Notes: generated by a model not told the origin, from the letters alone. DNA of 64,000 nucleotides from Clostridiaceae bacterium (GCA_009911065.1 QXWR01000001.1:186001-250000); one strand, 5' to 3'; positions 1 through 10,141 are shown, counted from the stretch's first letter. Made by a program: numbers and translations.

Positions 1-1136
1 TGCAGCAGCTTGCTGGCATAAGAAAGATCCCGACGATGTCGTTTGCGGGAAGAGACGATAGCAATTCCAATAATTACAAACAACAAAGACAAAACAATCA
101 AACCAACCATCAGAAGCAGAGCCGGATCATGAAGGGTGAACAGGGGAGCGGTTTTGGTGGAAAGGCCGGTGAGAGCCTGCCGCCGCATATGTTCCTGAAC
201 GCCCAGGACGGTCGCAAAAACAGCTGTAAGTAAGGTAAGAAAAAAAGCAAGTCCAGCCAGAATCGCAGGAGATTTCTTCTCACAGGCAGTTTTTGCTGAC
301 TGATAGGATTCATAGATTTTGGCTGTCTCATCCCGGTAGGCTGTAACAGAGTCTTCATCGCTAAATTGAGCGCCGGCCAGAGACTGACGCCCGGAAGCAA
401 TCTTTTGAAGAAGGGTTTCCCGCTCTTGCTGCTGCCTGGAAATCTGGTCCTGAACCTGGGAGCGCATATTCTGATAAGACTGAAGCTGATTTTCATATTC
501 CGGCGCAGCAATTTCCCGCTCCATGTTCCGGATATCGGCCAGCAATGCAGTATAATTCCGGGCAGCATCCGGGTCCAGCATCCGGTCAAAATCCTTTCGC
601 TTGCTTCGCAAATGGGAGGTGGCGCGGGTGATGTTTAAAGACATATTGCCAGTAGTATTCATATTGGCAATATAATTGCGCAGTTCGGCAACCATACCGC
701 CGTCAGTGGCGCTTTTTAACTGACCAATGCTGATTGTATTAATATAGGAAGTTTCACTTAACCCACACAGCAGTTGATCCAGAAACACTTTGGTAGGCTC
801 CACCTGCTTTCCCAATGTCTCATCCACAATGGTCAGAGATTTTTTGTCTTTGCGGAAATTCCGTTCAATCCGGTAAATGGTTTTGTCTTGTTCCAGCCGC
901 AGCCAGCCGCCGTAAGCAGCTTTGTTGTCCCATGGCTCATAATGAGACCAGGTATCATTTTTGGAGGCCCGTCCTCTGGCTCGTTCCAGACCAAACAGCA
1001 TACAGCGGATAAAAGTGTGGATGGTGGACTTGCCGGCTTCGTTTTTCCCATGTATAATATTCAGGCCATCCGAAAAGACCAGATCCCGGTCATGGAATTT
1101 ACCGAATCCGTCAATGTGTAAATCCAGTAATTTCAT
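1..1136 (-). CDS. YhaN-like AAA ATPase of a DNA-repair nuclease complex (partial, 3' end off window)
   Basis: Only the N-terminal 378 or so residues are in the window; the frame stays open to base 1. The ATG at 1134-1136 follows AGGAGG with about 9 nt spacing and lies 17 bp after the stop of the upstream nuclease gene, so the two form an operon. Visible features: an opening MKLLDLHIDGFGKF, a Walker A motif GKNEAGKS at about residues 30-37, a charged coiled-coil stretch, and two strongly hydrophobic segments in the last third of the visible part. A membrane segment pair inside the coiled coil is typical of the YhaN branch of the SbcC/Rad50 family. By family knowledge it would hydrolyse ATP to clamp DNA for its nuclease partner. 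The Walker B half is outside the window, so activity cannot be judged. Confidence 0.85.
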   Translation of the reverse strand, partial: MKLLDLHIDGFGKFHDRDLVFSDGLNIIHGKNEAGKSTIHTFIRCMLFGLERARGRASKNDTWSHYEPWDNKAAYGGWLRLEQDKTIYRIERNFRKDKKSLTIVDETLGKQVEPTKVFLDQLLCGLSETSYINTISIGQLKSATDGGMVAELRNYIANMNTTGNMSLNITRATSHLRSKRKDFDRMLDPDAARNYTALLADIRNMEREIAAPEYENQLQSYQNMRSQVQDQISRQQQERETLLQKIASGRQSLAGAQFSDEDSVTAYRDETAKIYESYQSAKTACEKKSPAILAGLAFFLTLLTAVFATVLGVQEHMRRQALTGLSTKTAPLFTLHDPALLLMVGLIVLSLLFVIIGIAIVSSRKRHRRDLSYASKLL

Positions 1137-1153
1137 CCTAAGAATCCTCCTAA

Positions 1154-2224
1154 CTATTTTCTCTCATCCGTTGTGCTGAGCAGAGCGTCAATGCCATAAT
1201 ACAAAGCCTTCTTTTCCACTGTGCTCATTTCTTCCTTCTGAAGGGTCCGAATATAAAAACCAATCATATCACTTGGATGCTGGGCAAAAAGCCGGCTGAA
1301 ATCATATTGGGGTTCGGATTCGTCAATGATTTCAATGATCTGCATCCGTTTTTCCAGAGAACTTAAATCAAACTGAATATCCGGGTCGCGCCTGCCCCGG
1401 ATGCGAAAACGGTAAATATGCTCAAAGCCCCGTTTGGAAGCCTCATCGGTAATCCGGACACAAAGCTCTCCATTGGTGGTGGCTGTGGTCACATGAATGA
1501 TGAGCGGCACATACTGGGCCTGGGACAAAGGCAGGTATTCCAGCCGGGTGACTTTTCGTGTGGCAGGATTGATTTCCCCAAACACAATTCCATGGCGTCC
1601 GGTTTCTGTCTTGTCCAAAGGTTCCGGAGAGCCAGGATAGGCATAGGAAAAATCCGGTGCGATTTCCGGCTTGTGAATATGTCCCAATGCTCCATAGGAG
1701 AAACCGGCGCTGGCAATGGCCTTTTTATCCAAAGGCAGATGGGAACTATCTCCCCCATGGGCAAGAAGCAGATGGATTCGCGGCGCTTCCGGAGGATGAA
1801 TGTCCTTTAAAAGCGGTTCTGTAATCTCTGTAGTGTGATAGGAAAAAGAGACAATATCCACGTTTTGCTTTTCAAAAATATACACGGAAGGGTTTTCTTC
1901 CATTATAAAAGTAACATTGGAACACCAGGTAAAACTGTGAAGGGCGCTGTTGGGGCGGATTCGGTCGTGATTGCCGGCAATGATAACCACACGTACCCCA
2001 GGGATGGTGGAAAAGAGATAATTGACCTCTTTTAAATCCCGCAGCAAAGGTTGACGGTGGAACAGGTCGCCGGCAATAAAAAGGAAATCCACATCCCGCA
2101 GTTTTGCCTGACGAACGATTTCTGCAAATGTATCACGGATTGCCTGCGCCCGGTCGCGGCTCCAGGGCTTGTCACTGTCCGGGTTCATGCCCCAGTGAAC
2201 ATCTGCAGTGTGGATGAATTTCAT
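1154..2224 (-). CDS. YhaO/SbcD-like metallophosphoesterase, DNA repair exonuclease
   Basis: A 356-residue calcineurin-like phosphoesterase. The metal-binding motifs appear in the expected order: HTADVHWG near residue 5, GDLFH near 52, GNHD near 83, LAHGG near 152 and GHIHKP near 178. A C-terminal capping domain of about 150 residues follows. This matches the YhaO/SbcD group of Mn-dependent DNA exonucleases acting with an SMC-like ATPase, and the ATPase gene lies immediately downstream. The start ATG at 2222-2224 is preceded by AAGGAGCCGCC. Inferred role: processing of DNA ends or hairpins during repair. It could be named SbcD-like rather than YhaO; the two-helix membrane insertion in the partner favours the YhaO/YhaN pair. 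Confidence 0.88.
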   Translation of the reverse strand: MKFIHTADVHWGMNPDSDKPWSRDRAQAIRDTFAEIVRQAKLRDVDFLFIAGDLFHRQPLLRDLKEVNYLFSTIPGVRVVIIAGNHDRIRPNSALHSFTWCSNVTFIMEENPSVYIFEKQNVDIVSFSYHTTEITEPLLKDIHPPEAPRIHLLLAHGGDSSHLPLDKKAIASAGFSYGALGHIHKPEIAPDFSYAYPGSPEPLDKTETGRHGIVFGEINPATRKVTRLEYLPLSQAQYVPLIIHVTTATTNGELCVRITDEASKRGFEHIYRFRIRGRRDPDIQFDLSSLEKRMQIIEIIDESEPQYDFSRLFAQHPSDMIGFYIRTLQKEEMSTVEKKALYYGIDALLSTTDERK

Positions 2225-2250
2225 GGGCGGCTCCTTTTTTGATCAGAAAT

Positions 2251-3642
2251 TTACAGTTCACAGTTGTTGACCGTTCTGGGGAAGGGAACTACATCGCGGA
2301 TGTTGCCTATTCCAGTCAGGTACATGACGCAGCGCTCAAAGCCCAGGCCAAATCCTGCGTGGCGGGTGGAGCCGTATTTGCGCAAATCCAGATAAAAACC
2401 ATAGTCCTCTTCTTTCAGTTCCAGTTCTTTCATTCGGGCCAGCAGTTTGTCATAGTCGTCTTCACGCTGACTTCCCCCGATAATCTCCCCAATACCAGGA
2501 ACCAGACAGTCCATGGCAGCTACAGTCTTGTTATCCGGGTTCATCTTCATGTAGAAAGCTTTGATTTCCTTGGGGTAATCGGTTACAAAAACCGGTCTTT
2601 TATAAATCTGTTCTGTGAGATACCGTTCATGTTCCGTCTGCAGATCACATCCCCAGGATACTTTGTAATCAAAGTTATCATTGTTCTTTTCTAAAATCTC
2701 AATCGCCTCAGTGTAAGTTACATGAGCAAATTCCGAATTGAGAACTCCGTTTAACCGGTCTAAAAGCCCCTTGTCAATGAAGCTGTTGAAAAATGTCATT
2801 TCCTCCGGCGCATGATCCAGTACATACCGGATAATATGCTTGAGCATTCCTTCTGCCACTTCCATGTTATCCTTTAGGTCTGCAAATGCCATCTCAGGTT
2901 CAATCATCCAAAATTCAGCAGCGTGGCGGGTGGTGTTGGAATTTTCCGCCCGGAAGGTAGGTCCAAAAGTGTAAATGTTCCGGAAAGCCATGGCATAGGT
3001 TTCTCCGTTCAGCTGTCCGCTGACCGTCAGATTGGTTGGTTTGCCAAAAAAATCCTGTGAGAAATCCACGGCTCCTTCTTCATTCTTTGGAATCTGGTTT
3101 AAATCCATGGTAGTTACCTGGAACATCTCACCAGCTCCCTCGCAATCGCTCCCAGTAATCAAAGGCGTGTGAACATAGACAAAGTCCCGCTCCTGAAAAT
3201 ACTGGTGAATGGCATAGGCAATAAGAGAGCGCACGCGGAATACAGCCTGAAAGGTGTTGGTTCGGGCGCGCAGGTGGGTGATGGTGCGAAGGTATTCTAA
3301 GGTGTGGCGCTTCTTTTGAAGCGGGTAATCCGGGGCGGACGCGCCCTCAACGGTCACTTCGGCTGCCTGAATCTCAAAAGGCTGTTTAGCATCTGGAGTG
3401 GCTACTAAGGTTCCCTTTACTAAAATGGCGGCGCCTACGTTTAACTTGCTGATCTCGGCAAAATTAGCCAAAGTGTCATGGTACACGACCTGCAAGGTGT
3501 CAAAATAGCTTCCGTCGCTGACAACAATAAAACCAAAGGCTTTGGAGCCGCGGACACTGCGGACCCAGCCGCCAATTGAAATCTCTTTTTCCAGATAAGT
3601 TTCCCGGTTCCGGTATAATTCCCGAACAGTAATTAAATCCAT
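2251..3642 (-). CDS. asnS: Asparagine--tRNA ligase
   Basis: A class IIb aminoacyl-tRNA synthetase that charges tRNA-Asn. I chose the ATG at 3640-3642 because AAAGGAGA precedes it with good spacing and translation starts [12 protein letters not shown]; the longer upstream frame crosses an AT-rich promoter. The resulting 463 residues fit the family (about 430-466). The N-terminal OB-fold anticodon-binding domain ([18 protein letters not shown]) is followed by the class II core, with motif 2 around [16 protein letters not shown] and motif 3 [15 protein letters not shown] near the C-terminus. No T-box leader motif (TGGNACCGCG) is seen upstream, so regulation is probably by the simple promoter annotated separately. 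Confidence 0.96.
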   Translation of the reverse strand: MDLITVRELYRNRETYLEKEISIGGWVRSVRGSKAFGFIVVSDGSYFDTLQVVYHDTLANFAEISKLNVGAAILVKGTLVATPDAKQPFEIQAAEVTVEGASAPDYPLQKKRHTLEYLRTITHLRARTNTFQAVFRVRSLIAYAIHQYFQERDFVYVHTPLITGSDCEGAGEMFQVTTMDLNQIPKNEEGAVDFSQDFFGKPTNLTVSGQLNGETYAMAFRNIYTFGPTFRAENSNTTRHAAEFWMIEPEMAFADLKDNMEVAEGMLKHIIRYVLDHAPEEMTFFNSFIDKGLLDRLNGVLNSEFAHVTYTEAIEILEKNNDNFDYKVSWGCDLQTEHERYLTEQIYKRPVFVTDYPKEIKAFYMKMNPDNKTVAAMDCLVPGIGEIIGGSQREDDYDKLLARMKELELKEEDYGFYLDLRKYGSTRHAGFGLGFERCVMYLTGIGNIRDVVPFPRTVNNCEL

Positions 3643-3693
3643 GATCGTTCTCCTTTTATTTTTACATTCGTATTTCAAAACAATCTTAGATGA

Positions 3694-3722
3694 ATTATAC
3701 TTTATTTTTTTCAAGGATTCAA
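3694..3722 (-). promoter_or_regulatory. Sigma-A-type promoter for asnS
   Basis: On the minus strand TTGAAT (3717-3722) and TATAAT (3694-3699) are separated by exactly 17 nt, about 50 nt upstream of the asnS start. This is a near-consensus housekeeping promoter. It supports the shorter asnS start, since the longer frame would run through it. Confidence 0.7.
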
Positions 3723-3845
3723 GGCAAACCGTACCTTTTAGGAGGACTTTTCCCGACTTTTTCCGCCAGACTCTCAAAAGAAGGGAAATCCTACAAAAGA
3801 TGTCGGAAAATGCACAAAAAATCTTTAGAATAAATATAAAATTTG

Positions 3846-3874
3846 TTCACTATTTTAGAATTATGTGGTATAAT
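3846..3874 (+). promoter_or_regulatory. Probable promoter of the glgCD-spoVG operon
   Basis: A perfect TATAAT lies at 3869-3874 with a weak TTCACT 17 nt upstream (3846-3851), about 36 nt before the glgC start. The -10 is convincing, the -35 less so. Confidence 0.55.
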
Positions 3875-3909
3875 CATATAATAGAAAATACTACAGCGAG
3901 GTGAGCAGC

Positions 3910-5184
3910 GTGATTAAAAAGGAAATGATTGCCATGCTATTGGCGGGAGGACAGGGCAGCCGTTTGGGAGTGCTGACGCAGAAAGTGGCAAAGCCGGCAG
4001 TTTCATTTGGAGGGAAGTACAGGATCATCGATTTTCCTTTAAGCAACTGTATTAATTCCGGTGTGGATACGGTTGGCGTACTGACTCAGTATCAGCCCTT
4101 GCGTCTCAATGCCCACATCGGAATTGGTATTCCGTGGGATCTGGACCGCAATGTGGGAGGCGTCACGATTCTCCCGCCCTATGAAAGGAGCAAAGGCAGC
4201 GACTGGTATACTGGCACCGCCAACGCGATTTTCCAGAACTTAGAGTTTATGGAGACTTATAATCCAGACTATGTACTGATTTTATCCGGTGATCATATTT
4301 ATAAGATGGATTATGAGGTGATGTTGGAATATCATAAGGCCAACAATGCAGATGTTACCATTGCAGCCATGCCGGTACCCATCGAGGAGGCAAGCCGTTT
4401 CGGTATTGTGATCACGGATGATACCAACCGCATCACCGAGTTTGAGGAGAAACCGGCCAATCCCAGAAGCAATCTGGCTTCTATGGGAATTTATATATTC
4501 AGCTGGCCGGTTCTTCGGGAGGCGCTGATTCACCTGTCAGAGGAACCCGGCTGTGATTTCGGCAAACATATCATCCCTTACTGTCATAACAGCAGCAGGA
4601 GGATTTTTGCCTATGAATACAACGGATACTGGAAAGATGTGGGTACTCTTGGCTCTTACTGGGAAGCAAATATGGAATTGATTGACATTATTCCGGAATT
4701 TAATTTGTATGAGGAATACTGGAAGGTGTACACCAAAAGCGATATCATTCCGCCACAGTATATAGCCGGAGATGCGGTGATTGAGCGAAGTATTATTGGA
4801 GAAGGCACTGAGATTTACGGGGAGGTACGCAATTCCGTAATCGGCGCGGGAGTTACGATTGGAAAAGGGGCAAATGTCCGGGACTCGATTATTATGCGTG
4901 ACTGCGTGATCGGGGAAGGAGCACAAGTGCTAAAGGCGATTGTGGCGGAAGATACTTCCATCGGGGCAGGAGCCATACTGGGAACCGGAGAGTATGCGCC
5001 CAGTAAATACGATCCCAAGGTGTACCAGTTTGATCTGGTGACAGTGGGAGAACACAGCAGGATTCCGGAACAGGTGAAGATTGGGAAAAATACGGCCATT
5101 TCCGGAATTACAACAGCCGATGACTATCCCAACGGATGTCTGGCAAGCGGGGAATCCATTATAAAGGCAGGTGGTGTACGATGA
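3910..5184 (+). CDS. glgC: Glucose-1-phosphate adenylyltransferase
   Basis: Makes ADP-glucose from glucose-1-phosphate and ATP for glycogen synthesis. I chose the GTG at 3910 rather than the in-frame GTG at 3901, because GAGGTGA ends just before 3910 with proper spacing and the protein then begins [20 protein letters not shown], the usual GlgC start; this gives 424 residues. The nucleotide-binding signature AGGQGSRLG, the WYTGTANA segment, the product-binding FEEKP motif and a C-terminal left-handed beta-helix with hexapeptide repeats ([14 protein letters not shown]) are all present. The stop overlaps the glgD start as ATGA, which indicates translational coupling. In Clostridia GlgC and GlgD usually form a hetero-oligomer with GlgC catalytic. 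Confidence 0.96.
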   Translation: MIKKEMIAMLLAGGQGSRLGVLTQKVAKPAVSFGGKYRIIDFPLSNCINSGVDTVGVLTQYQPLRLNAHIGIGIPWDLDRNVGGVTILPPYERSKGSDWYTGTANAIFQNLEFMETYNPDYVLILSGDHIYKMDYEVMLEYHKANNADVTIAAMPVPIEEASRFGIVITDDTNRITEFEEKPANPRSNLASMGIYIFSWPVLREALIHLSEEPGCDFGKHIIPYCHNSSRRIFAYEYNGYWKDVGTLGSYWEANMELIDIIPEFNLYEEYWKVYTKSDIIPPQYIAGDAVIERSIIGEGTEIYGEVRNSVIGAGVTIGKGANVRDSIIMRDCVIGEGAQVLKAIVAEDTSIGAGAILGTGEYAPSKYDPKVYQFDLVTVGEHSRIPEQVKIGKNTAISGITTADDYPNGCLASGESIIKAGGVR

Positions 5185-6302
5185 GGGCGATTGGGATTGT
5201 TTTGGCAGGCGGAAACAGCAAGAGGATGCGGGAGCTGTCCAACAAGCGGGCTATATCTGCCATGCCGGTTGCAGGAAGTTACCGGAGTATTGATTTTGTT
5301 TTAAGCAGCATGAGCAATTCCCACATTCAGAATGTGGCGGTTTTCACCCAGTATAACTCCCGTTCTCTCAATGAGCATTTAAGCTCTTCCAAATGGTGGG
5401 ATTTTGGGCGGAAGCAGGGCGGACTTTACGTGTTTACGCCAACCATTACTGCCGAGAACAGCGACTGGTACCGGGGAACTGCAGACGCATTGTACCAAAA
5501 CCTGTCTTTCTTAAAAAGCAGCCATGAGCCTTATGTGGTGATTACCTCCGGCGACGGCATTTACAAGCTGGATTACAATAAGGTGTTGGAGTATCACATT
5601 GAAAAGAAGGCAGATATTACCATTGTATGCAAAGAACTGCCGGAAGGCGAAGACATAACCCGCTTTGGTATTGTGAAACTGAATGATGACAGGCGGATTG
5701 TGGAATTTGAAGAGAAGCCTATGGTGGCAGACAGTAACATTGTCTCCTGCGGCATTTATGTGATTCGCAGGCGTCAGCTGATTGAATTGATTGAGCGGTG
5801 CGCAGCAGAGGACCGGGTGGACTTTGTCCGGGATATTCTGGTACGCTACAAGAATCTGAAAAGGATTTATGCCTATCCGCTGAGTACTTATTGGAGCAAT
5901 ATTGCATCGGTAGATTCTTACTACCGGACGAATATGGACTTTTTAAAACCCGAAGTACGGAATTATTTCTTTAAGGAGTATCCAGACGTATATTCCAAGG
6001 TGGACGACCTGCCGCCTGCCAAGTACAATCCGGGAGCTATAGTGAAGAACAGCCTGATCTCCAGCGGTTCTATCATCAATGGCACAGTGGAAAATTCCAT
6101 CTTATTTAAGAAGGCATATGTGGGCAATAATTGTGTGATCAAAAACTCTATTATTTTAAATGATGTTTACATTGGAGATAATACGGTCATTGAAAATTGT
6201 ATTGTGGAAAGCCGTGACACCATCCGTGCAAATACTACCTATATCGGCGAACCAGGGAATATTCGGATCGTAGTTGAGAAGAATGAGAGATACACGTTGT
6301 AA
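5181..6302 (+). CDS. glgD: GlgD, regulatory-type subunit of ADP-glucose pyrophosphorylase
   Basis: A 373-residue paralogue of GlgC. The ATG at 5181 overlaps the glgC stop by 4 bp and gives [20 protein letters not shown]. The upstream in-frame extension would lie inside glgC and is not needed. The glycine-rich loop is changed to AGGNSKRM, compared with AGGQGSRLG in GlgC. The [17 protein letters not shown] and C-terminal hexapeptide repeats ([19 protein letters not shown]) are retained. The loop divergence fits the known GlgD role as a modulating partner of GlgC, although I infer that rather than prove it. Confidence 0.94.
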   Translation: MRAIGIVLAGGNSKRMRELSNKRAISAMPVAGSYRSIDFVLSSMSNSHIQNVAVFTQYNSRSLNEHLSSSKWWDFGRKQGGLYVFTPTITAENSDWYRGTADALYQNLSFLKSSHEPYVVITSGDGIYKLDYNKVLEYHIEKKADITIVCKELPEGEDITRFGIVKLNDDRRIVEFEEKPMVADSNIVSCGIYVIRRRQLIELIERCAAEDRVDFVRDILVRYKNLKRIYAYPLSTYWSNIASVDSYYRTNMDFLKPEVRNYFFKEYPDVYSKVDDLPPAKYNPGAIVKNSLISSGSIINGTVENSILFKKAYVGNNCVIKNSIILNDVYIGDNTVIENCIVESRDTIRANTTYIGEPGNIRIVVEKNERYTL

Positions 6303-6319
6303 AGGGAAAGGGTAATAAG

Positions 6320-6601
6320 ATGCAGATAACGGATGTAAGAGTGAGAAGGATCGAAAAAGAAGGTAAAATGAAAGCCATCGTTTCCATCACACTGGATAAT
6401 GAATTTGTAATTCATGACATTAAGGTAATCGAAGGGGAGAAAGGGTTGTTTATCGCTATGCCCAGCAGGAAAGCGGCAGACGGTGAATACCGGGATATCG
6501 CCCACCCGATTAATTCGGAAACACGTGATATGATTCAAAGTGTAATTTTAAATAAGTATGAAACTACATCACTGGAAAGCTTGGGGGAGCCGACCGATTG
6601 A
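6320..6601 (+). CDS. spoVG: SpoVG family regulator
   Basis: A small protein of 93 residues, the usual SpoVG length. It begins [11 protein letters not shown] and contains the conserved core [29 protein letters not shown] and [11 protein letters not shown]. SpoVG is a nucleic-acid-binding regulator linked to sporulation, cell division and envelope functions in Firmicutes. It lies 17 bp after glgD behind AAAGGGTAATAAG and is followed by a strong terminator, so it closes the glgCD operon. Confidence 0.96.
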   Translation: MQITDVRVRRIEKEGKMKAIVSITLDNEFVIHDIKVIEGEKGLFIAMPSRKAADGEYRDIAHPINSETRDMIQSVILNKYETTSLESLGEPTD

Positions 6602-6630
6602 TGGCAGGTAGATAAAAGTATGAAAAGGTG

Positions 6631-6668
6631 AAAAGGCGGCAAGCCCCTGAGAGGGGCAGCCGCCTTTT
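6631..6668 (+). terminator. Rho-independent terminator after spoVG
   Basis: AAAAGGCGGC (6631-6640) pairs perfectly with GCCGCCTTTT (6659-6668). An inner GCCCC/GGGGC stem adds strength, and a short T run lies at the 3' arm. Its near symmetry means it may also work on the minus strand. Confidence 0.85.
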
Positions 6669-6701
6669 CTGAAGATACGCAAAGTATTTTACTTTGAAAC
6701 C

Positions 6702-6726
6702 ATTTTCAGACATGCTCTAAGGCTAA
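6702..6726 (+). repeat. Dispersed intergenic repeat, copy A
   Basis: Begins ATTTTCAGACATGCTCTAA. Related copies are at 35793-35815 (inverted), 52531-52554 and 55117-55140. It lies between the spoVG terminator and the reverse-transcriptase gene, at the left edge of the accessory region. Confidence 0.6.
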
Positions 6727-6752
6727 GGGACTCTTTCTGAATATAAATGGAA

Positions 6753-8459
6753 TTACGGCGTTATCAGATCGATCAATAATTGAGGAAATTCCGAGGAGTT
6801 CATATATTTATAATAATTATAAGTATCCACCATTTTAATTTTTAATAGGGGCAGCCACCATTTGGAAAACATAATTTTTGATTTCCAGTCTTTGTCCATG
6901 CAGTCTTCCTTGAATTGCTCAATAATCGTTGTTACAAGTTTATGATTGTCATTTTCTTTGTCTTTTACAAAAAAGCAAAGAATAACAGGATTGATGTCTT
7001 TTTCGCTGATATAATCCTCATACCATTGATCTTGTTCCTCACTGTTTAGATATTTTGTAATCACATAATAATGCCATATTTGAAAAAGCGTATCTTTATA
7101 TTGTGTATTAATCCACAGGGTTTTCTTTTTTAAAACGGTTATATAAGGAGATGGGTCTTTGGCCGTTTCTATGATCTTATCCAGCAGGCGATATACATGA
7201 CAGGCCAGATTAATATTTTCAAATGCAAGTATAAAAATATAACAAAACCAGCTGAAGAGTTCTTCAAACTGTAAATTTCCTTTACTGAGATTTTTCAGCA
7301 GTAAGGTCAAAATCGTTTTGATTTGAGGAATATTCTTATCCTTTAAAAGGGTTACAATATAATGTTTAAAGTGAAGAAAACTGTCGCTGTTTAAGCAGGT
7401 TACTCCTTCTGCTTCCAAATAAGGAAACATTTCAAGAATTTGTTTTTTGTTGGCACGTTTCTCCAAAAAGGTTCCGTTGGAACGATATTCGGTTTTACTG
7501 CCATTGACTCTAAGACGGTATTTATTTAAAATTCTCTGTACCGATGTGGCCATTTCTTCCAGAAGCTGTTGATTATCCGAAAAAAAGGTAATATCGTCAA
7601 CAAAACGAAGATAACCAATATCCTTTCCGCTCATTTCTTTGCGAATCTCCTCATCCACACAAAGCATACAAAGTTCGGCTGCTATATGGGATGAAAATAC
7701 TCCGGCTGGGATGCCCTTTGTCTGGTTGTTATTAATTCTTTGAAAAAAGGTATCCAGATATTTGAAATACCGCTCATCTGCGCCAATGGAACTATATGGA
7801 GCTAGCTTTGCAATCTTTTCCATATAATGGGTATACATATTTGGAAAAAAGGATTCAATATCTAATTTGACAGAATATAAGTAGGCTTCCTGTATCTCAT
7901 CATAATGTCTTCGGCTTTTATCAAACTTTTCATTACTTTGAATCTTGTTATTTAAGGTGGTAAACAATCCGTCGTTGATTTCTTCCAGAGACTCGTATTC
8001 GGTAGAAATAACAAAATAATCATCAATAACAACATAGGAATCAGAATTTTGAACATAATTTTGATGGGCCGGATTTAGATAAAGGTCTTTATACAGCTTT
8101 TCAAAAACATACAGGGTATTATAAATAAAACTGCAGTAGTGGATTAGGTTGGGAATTTGCATTTCCCGCAAGGAACCATTTTTCTTAAAAGCATAATAGG
8201 TGATGGCTTCACTGCCTTTTCCGCGAATATAATTGGGGGGAGTGATTTTATCAATATCTTTGATAAACAAATCTTCTGTGTAGCGAAAGTATGGGTAACG
8301 AGGGGACCCTATTTTTTCCTTTTGGATGTTTTCCAAAACTTTTTTAATATGATTCATAAGGAGCTGATGGTTTAAAATAGGCGGAAGCTCTATGTACCAC
8401 ATGCCCTGTAATAATATTTTTGCATTTTCTTCTGTATTTGGAGCCGTAAAATCGATCAT
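6753..8459 (-). CDS. Abi/DRT-type reverse transcriptase, probable phage-defence protein
   Basis: A 568-residue protein with reverse-transcriptase motifs: VKLDIESFFPNMYTHY (motif A, catalytic Asp), GIPAGVFSSHIAAELCM (motif B), and YLRFVDDITFF (motif C, FVDD in place of the usual YADD). About 220 residues of predicted helical sequence follow the RT core. The QG-x3-SP motif B of retrons and group II introns is absent, as are the retron VTG motif and a maturase or HNH domain. This points to the 'unknown group'/Abi (AbiA, AbiK, DRT) RTs, which abort phage infection; the exact class cannot be told by eye. The start ATG has AAAGGACA upstream. It neighbours a restriction-modification system. The non-coding RNA some DRTs need was not identified. 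Confidence 0.8.
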   Translation of the reverse strand: MIDFTAPNTEENAKILLQGMWYIELPPILNHQLLMNHIKKVLENIQKEKIGSPRYPYFRYTEDLFIKDIDKITPPNYIRGKGSEAITYYAFKKNGSLREMQIPNLIHYCSFIYNTLYVFEKLYKDLYLNPAHQNYVQNSDSYVVIDDYFVISTEYESLEEINDGLFTTLNNKIQSNEKFDKSRRHYDEIQEAYLYSVKLDIESFFPNMYTHYMEKIAKLAPYSSIGADERYFKYLDTFFQRINNNQTKGIPAGVFSSHIAAELCMLCVDEEIRKEMSGKDIGYLRFVDDITFFSDNQQLLEEMATSVQRILNKYRLRVNGSKTEYRSNGTFLEKRANKKQILEMFPYLEAEGVTCLNSDSFLHFKHYIVTLLKDKNIPQIKTILTLLLKNLSKGNLQFEELFSWFCYIFILAFENINLACHVYRLLDKIIETAKDPSPYITVLKKKTLWINTQYKDTLFQIWHYYVITKYLNSEEQDQWYEDYISEKDINPVILCFFVKDKENDNHKLVTTIIEQFKEDCMDKDWKSKIMFSKWWLPLLKIKMVDTYNYYKYMNSSEFPQLLIDLITP

Positions 8460-8759
8460 GGCTGCGGGTGTCCTTTCTGAAAATAAGATTATATTTGATT
8501 CACTGGTATTTTTTGGTGTTTTTATTATAGTGGATTTTGTTGAAAATGGAAAGAGGATGATTGTAGTTGTAAAAGAAAATTTGTGTATTATGATGGACAG
8601 ATTAAAATTCTGTCTTGTTTTGGGAGCTGTTGTGGGGAAGGGGATTGTGTGCTTTTTTGATGTTTCGAGAGTGGATTTTGAATATTTTTTGTGATATAAT
8701 TTTTTACTATATAAAATGGTTTGTGAATGAATCGATAAAATCAGAGAAGGGGAAGTAAT
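8460..8759 (+). promoter_or_regulatory. Divergent intergenic region between the RT and methyltransferase genes
   Basis: A 300-bp AT-rich gap. For the methyltransferase an extended -10 (TGTGATATAAT) ends at 8700, about 60 nt before its ATG. On the minus strand a TATAAT lies about 30 nt before the RT start. I see no clear hairpin RNA, although this is where a DRT-associated non-coding RNA would be looked for. Confidence 0.45.
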
Positions 8760-10112
8760 ATGGTGAAAAACAAAAAGCTTTCGTTTGTTTTGGATGAAAG
8801 TCCTTATTATAGAATGAGTAAAATCGATATCAGCAATTATGTTCAGGAATTTTGGGATGTAAATGAAACAATATCCGAATTGTCTTATTTAACACATAGT
8901 TATTTTAGATATTATGGAAAGTTTCCCTCAAAAATAGGCAAATTGATTATTGAAGATTTAGAAGTAAGAAAATGTATTAATGTAAAAAGAGATTTTATTT
9001 TAGATAATTATGCAGGATCTGGAACCACATTAGTTGAAGCGAAAATACGTAATTTTGATTCCTTCGGAGTGGATATTAATCCATTTGCAATACTGGCCTG
9101 TAAAGTAAAAACAAGGAATTATGATATTCTATCGTTACGTAATTACTGGTATAATCTATACACTAAAATTATTGTATATAACCAATGGCTGCTGCCATCA
9201 GAAGAACAATTATTAATTTTTACAGACACATCAGAAGAGATGAAAAACAAAATTTTACATGAGGCGAAGGAATTTGAGTTAACAAATAAAGATGCAAAAA
9301 AGTGGTTTACTGAAGATACAATATTGGGTATAGCAATTATTAAATGCTTGTTGTTGGAATATGATAATAATGAGGAACGGGAGTTTTTTGAATTAGCCTT
9401 TTTCGCAATTCTTAGACGAGTTTCAACAGCTTATGATGGGGAAGTCCGTCCACATGTAAATCAAAAGAAGCGAATTAGGAATGTGGCAGATGCTTATGCA
9501 AAAAAAGTAAACGAAATGATTGGACTAATGGAACAATGGAATACACAAACAAAGAAGTCCATATTGTCAGGGGCAAAATTGTGTAGTAATGCTTGTGGGG
9601 AAAAAGTTACATCATATATAAAAGATTTAAAAGAAAGAACAGGAAAAGATTTGGGGTTAGTTGTATCACATCCTCCATATTTAAACTGTTTTGATTATAT
9701 TCCGGTTTATAAACTTGAGTTTATGTGGATAACTAAATTTGATCATTTGTTTGATGGTTATAATTATATGCAAATAAAGGATATGGAAATCAAATCTTAT
9801 CCTGCAAATTCTTTAGAGAACATTAACCGATACTTTAAACAGAATGAAGATGTTTATAAAATTATTTATAAAAATTTACGAAGAGGTGGATATTGTTGTA
9901 TAGTAATAGGAGATTGCACATTACAGACAAATCTTTTTGAAGTTCATAAGACATTTATTAGTTTATTAGAAAAGATAGGATTTATTACAGACAAAATTTC
10001 TTATAGAAGTACATCATATGGAATTGGCCAATATGCTTATAGATATCGAGCAGATTATAACGAAAATGCAGATAGAAAAAAAGATGGTGTGCTATTTTTT
10101 AAAAAACCATAA
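8760..10112 (+). CDS. DNA methyltransferase of a type II restriction-modification system
   Basis: A 450-residue SAM-dependent amino-methyltransferase. The SAM-binding motif I is DNYAGSGTT at residues 82-90, followed by GVDINPFAILACK. The catalytic motif is SHPPY at about 303-307 in VVSHPPYLNCFDY, a variant of the SPPY/DPPY motif of N4-cytosine or N6-adenine enzymes. Motif I precedes the catalytic motif, with about 210 residues between that could hold the target-recognition region. The gene is strongly AT-rich compared with the glg genes, suggesting transfer. AGAAGGGGAAG precedes the ATG. It is convergent with the endonuclease gene and should protect host DNA from it. Target sequence unknown. 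Confidence 0.85.
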   Translation: MVKNKKLSFVLDESPYYRMSKIDISNYVQEFWDVNETISELSYLTHSYFRYYGKFPSKIGKLIIEDLEVRKCINVKRDFILDNYAGSGTTLVEAKIRNFDSFGVDINPFAILACKVKTRNYDILSLRNYWYNLYTKIIVYNQWLLPSEEQLLIFTDTSEEMKNKILHEAKEFELTNKDAKKWFTEDTILGIAIIKCLLLEYDNNEEREFFELAFFAILRRVSTAYDGEVRPHVNQKKRIRNVADAYAKKVNEMIGLMEQWNTQTKKSILSGAKLCSNACGEKVTSYIKDLKERTGKDLGLVVSHPPYLNCFDYIPVYKLEFMWITKFDHLFDGYNYMQIKDMEIKSYPANSLENINRYFKQNEDVYKIIYKNLRRGGYCCIVIGDCTLQTNLFEVHKTFISLLEKIGFITDKISYRSTSYGIGQYAYRYRADYNENADRKKDGVLFFKKP

Positions 10113-10116
10113 AAAG

Positions 10117-10136
10117 GGCAGAGCCGTTGCTCTGCC
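10117..10136. terminator. Bidirectional terminator between methyltransferase and endonuclease genes
   Basis: A perfect 8-bp stem GGCAGAGC/GCTCTGCC with loop CGTT. It is followed by CCTTTTTA on the minus strand and TCATTTTA on the plus strand. It separates the two convergent genes and looks stronger for the minus strand. Confidence 0.75.
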
Positions 10137-10141
10137 TCATT

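Noticed and set aside
3643..3900. T-box leader upstream of asnS
   Set aside because: No TGGNACCGCG motif or suitable stems on the minus strand; a simple promoter is present.
6753..8759. Retron (RT plus msr-msd RNA)
   Set aside because: The retron motif B and VTG motifs are missing and no msr-like inverted repeats were found beside the gene.
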